From UBA987 sp002292105 (GTDB lineage Bacteria; Bacteroidota; Bacteroidia; NS11-12g; UBA9320): a stretch of DNA of 64,000 nt. Positions within the stretch are counted from its first letter, which is position 1. Each line of letters starts with the position of its first letter. The notes beneath the pieces are model-generated. The model did not search any database. It was given only the letters and a program-made list of their open reading frames with translations, and was not told the DNA's origin. The stretch spans positions 2,294,001-2,358,000 of the forward strand of contig OX044357.1 in assembly GCA_943846675.1 (NCBI GenBank). The letters run 5' to 3'. Positions 38,001 to 44,495 of this stretch are shown here, piece after piece. Position numbers and translations under genes: made by a program.

Positions 38001-41000
38001 ATAAGCGTTGTCGAAACGGGAATAGGCCACGCTATCAATGTGCATGACTGGATTCACACTTGCTCGCGACCCAGCTGCTCGCTTACAATAGTAAACTATA
38101 GAATATGTTCCAGATTGAAGGTTGCAAAATTCCAAATGATTCGCACTGTAATTACAATCTTGAACAGGTGTTGCAGTACCCAACTTGGCGGAATCTTTAC
38201 GAACGTCAAAGTCGAACAACTTCATGTCCCATGTGCCACCTGACACATTACCCCAAATACGAACAAATGCGTCCTTGGCCAGATTAAAAGTATAGTAAAC
38301 GATATCAGTGGTATTCGTGTCACACAGGGTAGATTTTGGATGGTGATTCAAGGGTGTATCCAAATCACACTCTAGTGTTTCTGTTGGAAACTGAAACTTA
38401 GCAAGGTTAAGGTGGGTACCCGCTATGCTGCTATAGTTCGAATCGTAACTTAATGGCTGATTGTTATTTACCAAACTATCAATAAACGCAGCTTTTGATG
38501 GCCGGTAATATTTGGGAGCTACAATGGCAGAAGCTCTAGTTGTTACTATTACTCGATGTGGATAGGTAAACAACCAACGATGGTCAGCATTTGCCACACG
38601 ATTTGTTGAATCGTAACTAATATCTCTATCGTTGCTTACCACTACGGTATACCAACCTGCCACTAATGGTTTACAATCAGAAGTTGTCCGGGTATAACCT
38701 GTACACGACCAGTCTAAGCCATCTTGGTAAAGCTGTAAACCTGATTTTCCATTTCTTATATCGCCTGAAAACAGGCTAAACTTACATTGACCATAATAAT
38801 ATGGATAATAGCCAATGTTGATCGTTGTAACCATCTGACTATCAAGATAAAAAACATGATACGCATTACGTTTCCCACAAGTGATTCCATCAATAGTATC
38901 TGGGTTTGTCTTACAGGTAAAGGAATCTAACTCCCCAGTTGTTGTACCATACCCCACAATACTATCTAAGAACTCTGCTTTTGTATATGTGTTGAATTTA
39001 CGTTTGGCAGAATAAAATTGAAACCTAGGTTGCTCTGTATAGCCAATAACGTCATCGTCAAAAAAGGAAACTAAGGTGTATTCCCCTGGCTCTAAACACG
39101 CACTTGCAGCAGTGCTTGACTGTGCTAAACAGTTGTGCATTGCCGACAAGCCTTGCAATGAATCCGGATAGGAAGAAACGCTTTGGCTTGCCCTTAAAGA
39201 AATCGCATTGCCTCGATACAAACGGTGCCAAGAATTATAGTCATAGTATGGGTAGCCACGATAACCTCTTTGCCAGTTGGACATGTAAAGCATTCCACTA
39301 TCCGCAGTACCATCATTGTTTGCATCGCCAATTTTAAAGGAGCGATACATGGCCTTTCGGTGAATCGTATCACATACCTCTAATGGCCTAATTGCATCGT
39401 TACAAGAAACCGTATCAAGTTGCCCAGTAATGGTTGTAAAGTTTGGTAAATCATTTAAATTGTTGAGTGAGTCCCCTTCGCCACTATTGGTTAAAGCAAA
39501 ACGGTTAGCAACTGGAAGCTCACTCTGATTTAAGAACAACCGATAATCGCCCCCGAGATGCATGCTCCCAGAACAAGGCCAGCTTGAATAATCCCGAATT
39601 GAGTCCGTTCCCAAAAGCTGTATCGTGTACTTTCCAGGCTCTAAACAATCCAAAAAGTAGGTCCCGTTACCGGATTGGGCAATTAGCATTGACGATGTGT
39701 CTATGTCGCCACAACTTGACGTAACTGTATCTTTAAAAAGCCGGAAGGCAAGGTTTTGATATCGCTTGTAATTACCATTAGACCCGTAGGTGAATTGCAT
39801 CGACAACCTTGATTGTTGGTCTAACTCAAAATCTAGCCATTGTGCTAAGTTATAGGTAAAACCGCCAATTGTTATGGGATCAGTATTGGCATTACTACAC
39901 TTGTTGTCTTTGATATAGGAACCACAACCAAAACCCACATTCAGTGCATTATTTCCACTAATCGTGCCAACGGTTCTAGCAAATGCAGTTGTCGGTCTGT
40001 TATTACTAGAATCGAATGCCGCTGTTTGGTCTGCAATTGTAAACCGCATGTTCTTTATGTCGTCCTTGTGATACAACAATTGAATGGAATAAACCTCTCC
40101 AGAATCAAACAAGCATTTATAATCCCGAACAATTTCACTACAATTGGTATAGCAGGTATTCGCTGCAGCCCAGTCACTAAAACTAGAATCCAACAATGTT
40201 AAACTCCCACCACCCCTGCAATCACCCTTAAAAAGCCGATAGGCCATTGTATCTGTGGTTGCACAACCAGAGACATGTTGCCATTTTAACTGCGTATTAT
40301 CATGATCTTGATTTGATTTAAAAACGAACCATGCGCTTTGATTATACGCGAGATAATTGCTACCTAAATCCGGATAGAACTCCAAAGAGTCGTTGATGGT
40401 GTAACAACCAAGTTCGTAATCGATATATTTACTTTGCGAGCCGAGCTTGCCTACTGTTTGATCACCAAAATCATATGCACTATCTTGATCATCGTATTCA
40501 GCGTTTACAACCGCTGGATATTCGTGAGGAAAATTAGTCGTAATTTCTAAATACACCTTACCCATGGCCCGGGCTTTTGCACTCACTTGCACCATGTACC
40601 ATCCTGGATCCATACATGGATGAAATGAACTTCCAAACTGATTTAATGTTGTCAGTTTTGCGTTGGTTGCATCTGTACTTGTTGGGATACAGGTGTTGGC
40701 CAAATATGTGGTAAAGCCAACATCTTTGGTCGCAATCGCGTTGGCATTTTGCTTTAGTTCAATATTAACTCCACGCCTTGCCGGTATATAAAATCTGTAC
40801 CAAATGGACTTTTTATCGTTTCCTGATGAAATTAAGGAAGAATGAAAAAACTCTCCAACTTGAATCGTAGCACTATCAACACTGATTGAATCGCTTTGGA
40901 ACGTCCCTATGGTAAACCCTCCCGCACCAAGTGGTATATCTATAACGGATTGACAACTGTCGTTTGATGGCTTTTGCGCAGTCGCAGACAAGCAACCTAG

Positions 41001-41057
41001 GGTTAAGCATAAAACAAATAGTGAAATACGTCTGCGTAGTGCCGCAAATCGTGGCAT
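29013..41057 (-). CDS. Giant T9SS type B surface protein with 20 tandem repeats
   Basis: A 4014-residue protein, about 19% of the window. Order: signal peptide (to about residue 28); about 1,450 residues of diverged PPC-like beta-sandwich modules, many opening with a YDFG-like motif and rich in Cys, Tyr and Ser; a PKD domain (FWDFG); a CBM-like module (NPSFEEDVTTLGW) and a LamG/concanavalin-like module (GTWRKVKIVYNNQRFDIYIDN); one diverged and then 20 clear repeats of 75-77 residues (2236-3761), each of the form P-D-A-S-I ... C-E-N ... GGRF ... Y-x-D-x-x-G-x-F-x-P ... G-x-H-x-x-Y ... GC ... D-S; a PKD domain (about 3842-3924); and a gliding-motility-type type B C-terminal domain (3925-4014, FIPNAISPNNDGVNDVF). 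It is expected to be exported by T9SS and attached to the surface as a long adhesin; the ligand is not known. The Cys pair in each repeat could form a disulfide. Confidence 0.9.
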   Translation of the reverse strand: MPRFAALRRRISLFVLCLTLGCLSATAQKPSNDSCQSVIDIPLGAGGFTIGTFQSDSISVDSATIQVGEFFHSSLISSGNDKKSIWYRFYIPARRGVNIELKQNANAIATKDVGFTTYLANTCIPTSTDATNAKLTTLNQFGSSFHPCMDPGWYMVQVSAKARAMGKVYLEITTNFPHEYPAVVNAEYDDQDSAYDFGDQTVGKLGSQSKYIDYELGCYTINDSLEFYPDLGSNYLAYNQSAWFVFKSNQDHDNTQLKWQHVSGCATTDTMAYRLFKGDCRGGGSLTLLDSSFSDWAAANTCYTNCSEIVRDYKCLFDSGEVYSIQLLYHKDDIKNMRFTIADQTAAFDSSNNRPTTAFARTVGTISGNNALNVGFGCGSYIKDNKCSNANTDPITIGGFTYNLAQWLDFELDQQSRLSMQFTYGSNGNYKRYQNLAFRLFKDTVTSSCGDIDTSSMLIAQSGNGTYFLDCLEPGKYTIQLLGTDSIRDYSSWPCSGSMHLGGDYRLFLNQSELPVANRFALTNSGEGDSLNNLNDLPNFTTITGQLDTVSCNDAIRPLEVCDTIHRKAMYRSFKIGDANNDGTADSGMLYMSNWQRGYRGYPYYDYNSWHRLYRGNAISLRASQSVSSYPDSLQGLSAMHNCLAQSSTAASACLEPGEYTLVSFFDDDVIGYTEQPRFQFYSAKRKFNTYTKAEFLDSIVGYGTTTGELDSFTCKTNPDTIDGITCGKRNAYHVFYLDSQMVTTINIGYYPYYYGQCKFSLFSGDIRNGKSGLQLYQDGLDWSCTGYTRTTSDCKPLVAGWYTVVVSNDRDISYDSTNRVANADHRWLFTYPHRVIVTTRASAIVAPKYYRPSKAAFIDSLVNNNQPLSYDSNYSSIAGTHLNLAKFQFPTETLECDLDTPLNHHPKSTLCDTNTTDIVYYTFNLAKDAFVRIWGNVSGGTWDMKLFDFDVRKDSAKLGTATPVQDCNYSANHLEFCNLQSGTYSIVYYCKRAAGSRASVNPVMHIDSVAYSRFDNAYNAYDFGKIPGGGKFYDGKVGDVHPSDTVLPASHDMITCRTGAQRTDPTGMSCYNHVSPYVYSKDSNAGVYLYDSTYYRYTDNTTYYPWSYPARRNLWYTFVVEGRGNVTVDLKGNVSNLLYQHTNSMRFSIYESDEDGTLSFANLKSSGKVDSTYTDGLTFVDKDYYYCYYGSDLSATFQISSCEKSQARRYYVLVETSNYYNNNALPNVNHNVWLEIKYDSLNIPDTEFDFYSSANQVNDKYGNNTVFAPETLYVGDSTYFAGATLDSTDYSRTYPYSSCSDPATAGTVWYEFDVDSTGYLYYNYVFSYLSGTTVLKNKGYDQNRIRVYKSIVDGDSLAGLEYVPRITTSGTYYSLMGNSYSNYICVNPGKYYIQINRCSQHACSDYVYPQLVFNYHTGDFCETALPLQLDTIAQTSFRLLVNCHTIGTDFGEDGSDMGCLYGPKDYKSSWFVVDYTDTTKVDLEFKLGEYTDATAGEIRYRTFYGNCKSLTSGPCNNNALTTFTLDCIRKGTYYVQVVTPADAKGEIELSAEAKENTDTTCNPVDIFQPNAAFYYNTGCPENVINFVNTSSRGDSIRYFWDFGYNGLKDTAINPTVVYPASNQEQQFTVKLVVEQIAHGSKDSIAIVIDVPFAPSVEVLNNDTNLCLGDSVTLTGTISHGDGVWSTGDSTSSITVKTTGMYFYEMQDKPQLLLNPSFEEDVTTLGWTASAGTWTRTGSYGPRDSTYVGFGSHSTASATGVLEIYQDIDVTADSAEIDSGVAKTSFTGYIVGHNSYEDEGQVIVRYLDASNNLLGIYQSGLKNYGASWSYLEHSRTTPKNTRKIRVVVQTNKVNTTTKTSYAFFDHFTLKMRSACEYKDSVYVQVNPYPKLDLPSDTTICPTDSLFVAPNITYDNPYVVQDSMNKVLSGELKNAATHTASNGYVNLTSNTVNAENGQIEWEDSTLSIRDSFTVCFDYYSSGKNYYALYFYMFGHTTPTNEDFASGGYSIAFDKQNSNQIQTEWNNGRLNTTSSNINLDNGTWRKVKIVYNNQRFDIYIDNKLYLSYTDAGSRTQAGFKFGIGARSYYYNEYRVRNFHVSKNNPELVVVTPTNERTYTYNWSDANADSNRYISPVKTVKLQVIDKFGCASNYDSITVNKHPTKDSLFTSIENICSLLDSFQLTKPDSLGFYFGHSGVDSSGLVLVDSTSFGANTVYFSLLDTNGCLVLDTGSFVVDSIPVLIFDPVDTLCQNDTAVQITLNYTDGYFYGGSYVDSAGWFTPGLSSQRINKVYYRTNSTDCEAIDSIEVFVDSLPDATIHAAGPFCENGGIRSLSTQNSGGLFGVTSYLDSVGNFDPRIAMTGSHVVVYSLIDGKGCTTSDSINITVDSIPSAAIIAAGPFCANESVQTITPNNVGGQFSSTTYIDTIGQFNPTIAGAGSHTIYYTITDGNGCTSTDSATIVVDSLPNTAFTTNPPYCENGAIDTLHATVNPGGRFYGGAYVDSAGEFNPFVAKKGSHKVFYTYTDGNGCSSVDSAVIQVDTITPITINTATPYCLDDSIQLATATPNFGGFFSGGGFIDSTGNLDPSVAGYGSHNVYFTQSNGLNCTTYASTVIFVDSLPDASINSVSPRCENAGVFSITTVTSGGRFTPTSYLDSTGQFNPGIALAGSHKIYYTVVNSNGCLRTDSTIVVIDTVPNASINAAGPFCENAGIQSITTNNAGGRFSATSYQDTTGRFDPNAAQTGSHVIYYSLTDGNGCSSTDSATIVVDSIPNATINAAGPFCENAGIQTITAVNAGGQFSPTTYLDTSGRFDPSVAKSGSHKIYYSFADGSGCSNKDSAVIMVDTIPDASIIAAGPYCENASIQTITATNVGGRFTPTLYLDTAGQFHPSIAKNGSHTIYYTFRDGNNCVANDSITIVVDSIPDASITPAGPYCENGAVDTLKAAINMGGRFYGGTYIDTAGVFNPFDAKKGNHLVYYSVTDGKGCSGLDSIYIQVDSITPVTINTNTPYCANDTIDQLTSTPNAGGFYSGGTFIDSSGKFDPSIAGAGFHNIFFTQINGLNCYTYASTVVQVDSIPDASINAITPQCENGGIFSATPVNSGGRFIPTTYLDTAGRFDPAIAKAGVHNVIYQLDDSKGCIGRDTIVAVIDSVPDASIAQAGPFCGNAGIKTLAARYNAGGKFGPLPYMDSAGNFNPLIAASGTHKIYYTFTDGKGCTGNDSSTIVVDTLPAATIVPSGPYCQNAGRQTLSAVTAGGKFTPSAYLDTAGNFNPMLAGVGLFKVYYTLDDGAGCTNTDSVNIVVDSIPDASIIPIVPQCENGGVFTISALNNGGRFSQTAYLDTAGVFDPSIAKSGSHKVYYSIVDGNGCSNTDSSIVVIDSIPDASINTPIPQCQNGGLFTVTANNIGGRFTPTAYLDTTGQFNPAIAMRGSHKIYYSFVDGNGCSNTDSTLVIIDSIPDAGITPVSPQCENGSVFNLSPINSGGRFAPTNYIDTTGRFDPALAGSGNHKIYYSFTDGNGCSNTDSVVVIIDTIPDASITPSGPFCANAGIQTITPVINVGGGFNSTGYLTTAGVFDPQLATVGTHKLLYTFTDGNGCSNTDSTSIRVDSIPDASINASMPQCENTSIFTITAAVNPSGRFTPTAYLDTAGRFDPSIAQAGNHKVYYSFTDGNGCSNMDSIDITIEAISDAGLPAVGPLCQNVAATQINPITSGGSFSGGAYVNLTGLFDPSWAAIGANKVVHTLTNSAGCTSSDSIDIEVLAIPTNTILLNPHEGCEPLGVFVSSERAGGEDSVVWFVNGERITDKYNFFGTYNRGMYQVRFNVYGLNGCNIQLDTSFEVFPKPVADFTYTPTEIYISDPDVQFTDKSTANVVAWNWDFGDTQLSSLENPNHVYADAGEYLVTLFVTSDQGCLDTAEQTLIIKDEILLFIPNAISPNNDGVNDVFKVVGLGYTNIDITIYNRWGEQIYKSDDFKQWDGTYKGEKVQMGAYVYIMNIVDNRGRKYHESGEIQVVR
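29775..34352 (-). repeat. Twenty tandem 225-231-base coding repeats
   Basis: Twenty consecutive units, each 75 to 77 codons, in frame and without spacers. Codons 2236-3761 of the giant gene. The units differ by substitutions and single-codon length changes; adjacent units are not identical at the DNA level, so the array is old rather than freshly expanded. Confidence 0.9.
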
Positions 41058-41116
41058 AGTTGGCTATATTTTATCCGGGTATAAATTTAAGTAAAATTTG
41101 ATTAAAAAGGCAATGT

Positions 41117-42046
41117 TTACCTGTCTTCACTCGACCCAATCGGCATACCATATTTGCTTTCAAAAGCAATTTCAGCTTTTGTTTTCTGGGCGATAAACTT
41201 CTTAGCTAGCTCACTTTCTGGATGAAGCAACGTATGCTGTTGCATTTGTACCACTTTTTCGAGATCGTCAATCATGGCCAAAGTGCGCTCTGTCATCAAG
41301 TGTGATTTTACTTTACTCCAAACATAGTTGACGGCTTGATTATTGGGATGTACAAGGTCTTCTTTATAAAATCTGTAATCTCGAAGCTCATCAATCACAA
41401 CTTCATACGCTGGAAAATACATGGCATTTTCAAACTGCTCAACTAGCTGATTGATAGCCAATAACAAAATTGATTTACTGAGATTGCTTTGGTGCATCCC
41501 TTCTCGCATGTACCGTACCGGGCTAACAGTAAAGACGAAATCGTGATTAGGGTATTTTGCCAACAGGGCAGTCCATGAATTTACGATTTCAGCCACCTGC
41601 AACAACCTATTTTGAAAACGATTGGATTGCAATTTGTGGCAATTTGCAACGATTTCACCTTCAAATGTAAACACCTGAGCACTCCCAAATGTGACCAAAA
41701 CAGTCGATTTCGAAATGGCAAAATGCTTCTCAACGCTGACATCTGTTGCTTGCATTTTCTCAACCAAAGCAGATTGATCTGCACTAGAAAAATCGCTGTG
41801 GTGCCGAAAAGAATGCCAAAGCCCATTATTCTGCACCAAGTCGTTTTTCATAGTCAATCCAAATAGATTTTGAGCCATACTCACTGGGTTGTATAATGTA
41901 CCAAATGGGTTGGCCAAAACGCTAAACTGCGCCTTCTTTAAGTGGTCAGACATGCGGTCAGCGAAGCAAGATCCAATGGCCAAAACAGGGATTTGATAAT
42001 CTAAAACCGGATTATTTTGAATAGGTATGTCTATCTTAAACTTCAT
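41117..42046 (-). CDS. GSCFA-domain protein
   Basis: A 309-residue protein of the GSCFA family (SGNH-like fold). The signature GSCFADRMSDHL is near residues 27-38 with the putative nucleophile Ser; further conserved segments are ANPFGTLYNPVSMAQNL, HSDFS and FTVSPVRYMREG, and DLVHPNNQAVNYVW near the C-terminus with the expected Asp/His. It probably acts as a cytoplasmic acyl-ester hydrolase or acyltransferase, but no substrate is established. The longest frame starts at 42076, but that ATG lies inside a terminator hairpin (42060-42092), so the ATG at 42046 is used. Confidence 0.85.
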   Translation of the reverse strand: MKFKIDIPIQNNPVLDYQIPVLAIGSCFADRMSDHLKKAQFSVLANPFGTLYNPVSMAQNLFGLTMKNDLVQNNGLWHSFRHHSDFSSADQSALVEKMQATDVSVEKHFAISKSTVLVTFGSAQVFTFEGEIVANCHKLQSNRFQNRLLQVAEIVNSWTALLAKYPNHDFVFTVSPVRYMREGMHQSNLSKSILLLAINQLVEQFENAMYFPAYEVVIDELRDYRFYKEDLVHPNNQAVNYVWSKVKSHLMTERTLAMIDDLEKVVQMQQHTLLHPESELAKKFIAQKTKAEIAFESKYGMPIGSSEDR

Positions 42047-42059
42047 ATCAAAAGGCAAA

Positions 42060-42092
42060 AAAAAGCCTTCCACCAAAGGTAGAAGGCTTTTT
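42060..42092. terminator. Bidirectional intrinsic terminator
   Basis: Two 15-base arms (42060-42074 and 42078-42092) pair around an AAA loop with one mismatch, with A and T runs at the ends so that a U tract follows on either strand. It sits just after the distal stop (42111-42113) of the lipoprotein gene on the minus strand and before the GSCFA gene. Confidence 0.85.
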
Positions 42093-42110
42093 GTTATCAG
42101 TGCAACTGTA

Positions 42111-42902
42111 TTAATCGCACATGTAAGTCATGTTTGTAACTGTTGAATCTCCAAACGCAAATGCAACTGAACGTGACGGATAATCATTCTCGTCGTATTC
42201 CTAAGTCACAGAAACTGGAATAGAAATCCCTTCTGATTCAAGCGTTGCCGCGTTGATATTGTTTTTGGTCAACGACAACATATCTGTAAAATCAATAAGG
42301 TAGGTCGGCAAACCATAGAACGGGTTTTTCTTATCGTCAACAACAAGAATGTTATAGTTTAACACATCGTCATCAGCCTCAGTAAGTTCTCCATCTTCGT
42401 TCGCATCAGTTATTTCTTTAATTGTGCTAATTCTGCCGTCCGCATAACTGTATGCAAGGCTCCTGTAAAGCTTATCCTTTGGATCATCTACTACATATTC
42501 TTCAACGTTTTTCAATGTTCCATCAGCATTCCAAGTCACGTCAAAGTAGCTATCAAAATCAGCCCCGTAATACAGACTCACTTTAGATACCTTTCCGGCT
42601 GTATAAACAATTTTATAATTGATTTTATCAATTCCGTCATCTTCTACGATTTCAGTTAATTCACCATTCACATAGTTGTAATCATACGTGTATCCGTCTG
42701 ACTCAACAACCTTTACTAAATTATCACCATCGTAAGTAAATGTAACTGCATCCCCATCACTGTCGGTAGTTTTTGTAACCTTACAAGTTTTAGTAGTGGT
42801 ATTTCCTCCACCTACGGGATCCACGGTGTCATCCGTACATGCGCTAAAAACAAGCATGCTACATACCGTTCCAGCTAAAAGTAATTGTTTTACGTTTTTC
42901 AT
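42111..42902 (-). pseudogene. Lipoprotein gene with in-frame TAG (possible nonsense mutation)
   Basis: The first 233 codons (42902-42204) encode a secreted lipoprotein: signal peptide with lipobox FSAC, Asp/Glu-rich mature part, and strands such as TFTYDGDNLVKVVESDG typical of DUF4595-like/YD-rich Bacteroidota lipoproteins. A TAG at 42201-42203 ends it, but the same frame then runs on for 29 codons (EYDENDYPSRSVAFAF ... TYMCD) to a TAA at 42111-42113, just before a strong terminator. The segment VSVT-stop-EYDENDYPS is what the family would show as VSVTYEYDENGYPS, so TAG probably replaces a TAC/TAT Tyr codon. The truncated product may still be made and exported; readthrough or a sequencing error are alternatives. 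Confidence 0.7.
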
Positions 42903-43014
42903 TCTTCTATGTTTTTGTTTGAGGCTGGAAGTATAGTGATTCTTAAAGTCTTAAAGCTGTCAGAAAAAATGCCGTTAATAGCAGTATAAATTTCGACAAA
43001 CATGCCTCGAATGC

Positions 43015-43027
43015 TGACACATTGTCA
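43015..43027. promoter_or_regulatory. Palindrome TGACA-CAT-TGTCA in the miaB promoter region
   Basis: Perfect 5-base arms around a 3-base centre. It ends 10 bases before the -7 box, over the -33 region, so a bound protein would compete with or contact RNA polymerase. Chance is possible for arms this short. Confidence 0.35.
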
Positions 43028-43037
43028 CACTTTCGAT

Positions 43038-43045
43038 TATCTTTG
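43038..43045 (+). promoter_or_regulatory. -7 box of miaB
   Basis: TATCTTTG, an exact TAnnTTTG, 23 bases before the ATG at 43069. The GTG at 43045 overlaps this box and is not a plausible start. Confidence 0.5.
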
Positions 43046-43068
43046 TGGGCTTAGCACTAGCTATCATA

Positions 43069-44493
43069 ATGGGTAATATCAACAACAAACAAATATACAT
43101 CGAGAGTTATGGATGTGCCATGAACTTTGCTGACAGTGAGGTAGTTGCATCAATAATGGCCGAGAATGGATATGAAACAATTCCTACCGAGGAGAACGCC
43201 GACATCGTTTTCATTAACACCTGTTCTATTCGTGATAACGCAGAACAAAAAATACGAACAAGGCTGTCTCAGCTTAAAGGAAATAAGAAGAAAAACAAAG
43301 AACTCATCGTTGGCATATTGGGCTGCATGGCTGAGCGGTTAAAAGATCAACTCATGGAAGAAGAAAAGTTGGTTGACATTGTTGTGGGTCCTGATGCATA
43401 CAGAGACCTACCAAGCTTAGTCGCAGAAGTTGATGGTGGATCAAAGGCCATCAATGTGCTGTTATCGTTAGAAGAAACCTATGCCGAAATCACACCAACG
43501 CGATTAAATAGCAATGGGGTAACAGGGTTTATATCCATTATGCGCGGTTGCGACAACATGTGTAGTTTCTGTGTTGTACCATTTACAAGAGGTAGAGAAA
43601 GAAGTAGAGACCCTCAAACCATTGTTGCTGAAGCACAAGACTTGGTAAACAAAGGCTACAAAGAGGTCATCTTACTGGGTCAAAATGTTGACAGTTACTT
43701 GTGGTATGGAGGAGGTCCAAAGAAAGAATTTAAAAAATTAAGCGAAGAAGAAAAAGCTACTTCCGTGCATTTCGCCAACCTACTTGAAATGGTTGCCAAT
43801 GTTGACCCTAGTTTACGCGTGCGGTTTTCGACTTCCCACCCTAAAGACATTACAGACGACGTACTTTACGTAATGGCTGATCACAAAAACATCTGCAATT
43901 ACATTCACCTGCCTGCTCAGTCTGGCAATAGCCGCATATTAGACAAGATGAACAGAACCTATGACCGTGAATGGTATATGGGTAAGGTAAAGCGCATACG
44001 AGAAATCATACCCAATTGCAGCATAAGCTGTGACATTATTTCTGGGTTTTGTACAGAAACGGAAGCCGAGCATGAAGACACGCTATCATTAATGAAGTGG
44101 TCTGATTTCGATTTTTCCTATATGTATTATTACTCTGAGCGTCCAGGGACTTTGGCAGCACGAAAATATGCAGACGACGTACCAGAAACGGTTAAGAAAA
44201 GACGTCTGTCGGAAATAATTAAGCTGCAAGGTGAGATGTCTGCAGCTAAAAACAAGGCAAGAGAAGGTTCCATTCTTACCGTTCTTGTTGAGGGGCGCAG
44301 CAAACGCTCTGAGCATGATTTAATGGGAAAATGTGACGAGAGCATTTCTGTCATTTTCCCACGTGAGGATTATAAAAAAGGGCAATATGTTGACGTTTTG
44401 ATTGAAAAGTCAACGTCGAACAGCATGGTAGGTAAACCCGTTGGTTTAAATCCATTTTTTGAGAAAATTAAAACAACAGAAGAGGTAGCCTAA
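43069..44493 (+). CDS. miaB: tRNA-2-methylthio-N6-dimethylallyladenosine synthase
   Basis: A 474-residue radical-SAM methylthiotransferase that adds the methylthio group at position 37 of tRNAs reading U-starting codons. The N-terminal MTTase domain has its three Cys (IESYGCAMN, FINTCSIR, GCMAERL), which hold one Fe-S cluster. The radical SAM site is CDNMCSFC (C-x3-C-x2-C) within ISIMRGCDNMCSFCVVPF, holding the second. The C-terminal TRAM domain (about 400-460) binds RNA. Full length for the family. The gene starts a run with the sigma-54 activator, lptE, a hypothetical and secG; only two bases separate it from the activator gene. RimO, its ribosomal-protein counterpart, is encoded at 61552. 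Confidence 0.95.
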   Translation: MGNINNKQIYIESYGCAMNFADSEVVASIMAENGYETIPTEENADIVFINTCSIRDNAEQKIRTRLSQLKGNKKKNKELIVGILGCMAERLKDQLMEEEKLVDIVVGPDAYRDLPSLVAEVDGGSKAINVLLSLEETYAEITPTRLNSNGVTGFISIMRGCDNMCSFCVVPFTRGRERSRDPQTIVAEAQDLVNKGYKEVILLGQNVDSYLWYGGGPKKEFKKLSEEEKATSVHFANLLEMVANVDPSLRVRFSTSHPKDITDDVLYVMADHKNICNYIHLPAQSGNSRILDKMNRTYDREWYMGKVKRIREIIPNCSISCDIISGFCTETEAEHEDTLSLMKWSDFDFSYMYYYSERPGTLAARKYADDVPETVKKRRLSEIIKLQGEMSAAKNKAREGSILTVLVEGRSKRSEHDLMGKCDESISVIFPREDYKKGQYVDVLIEKSTSNSMVGKPVGLNPFFEKIKTTEEVA

Positions 44494-44495
44494 TT

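Noticed and set aside
29043..39337. Many plus-strand open frames inside the giant gene
   Set aside because: They follow the repeat period of the opposite strand and have no recognisable protein features.
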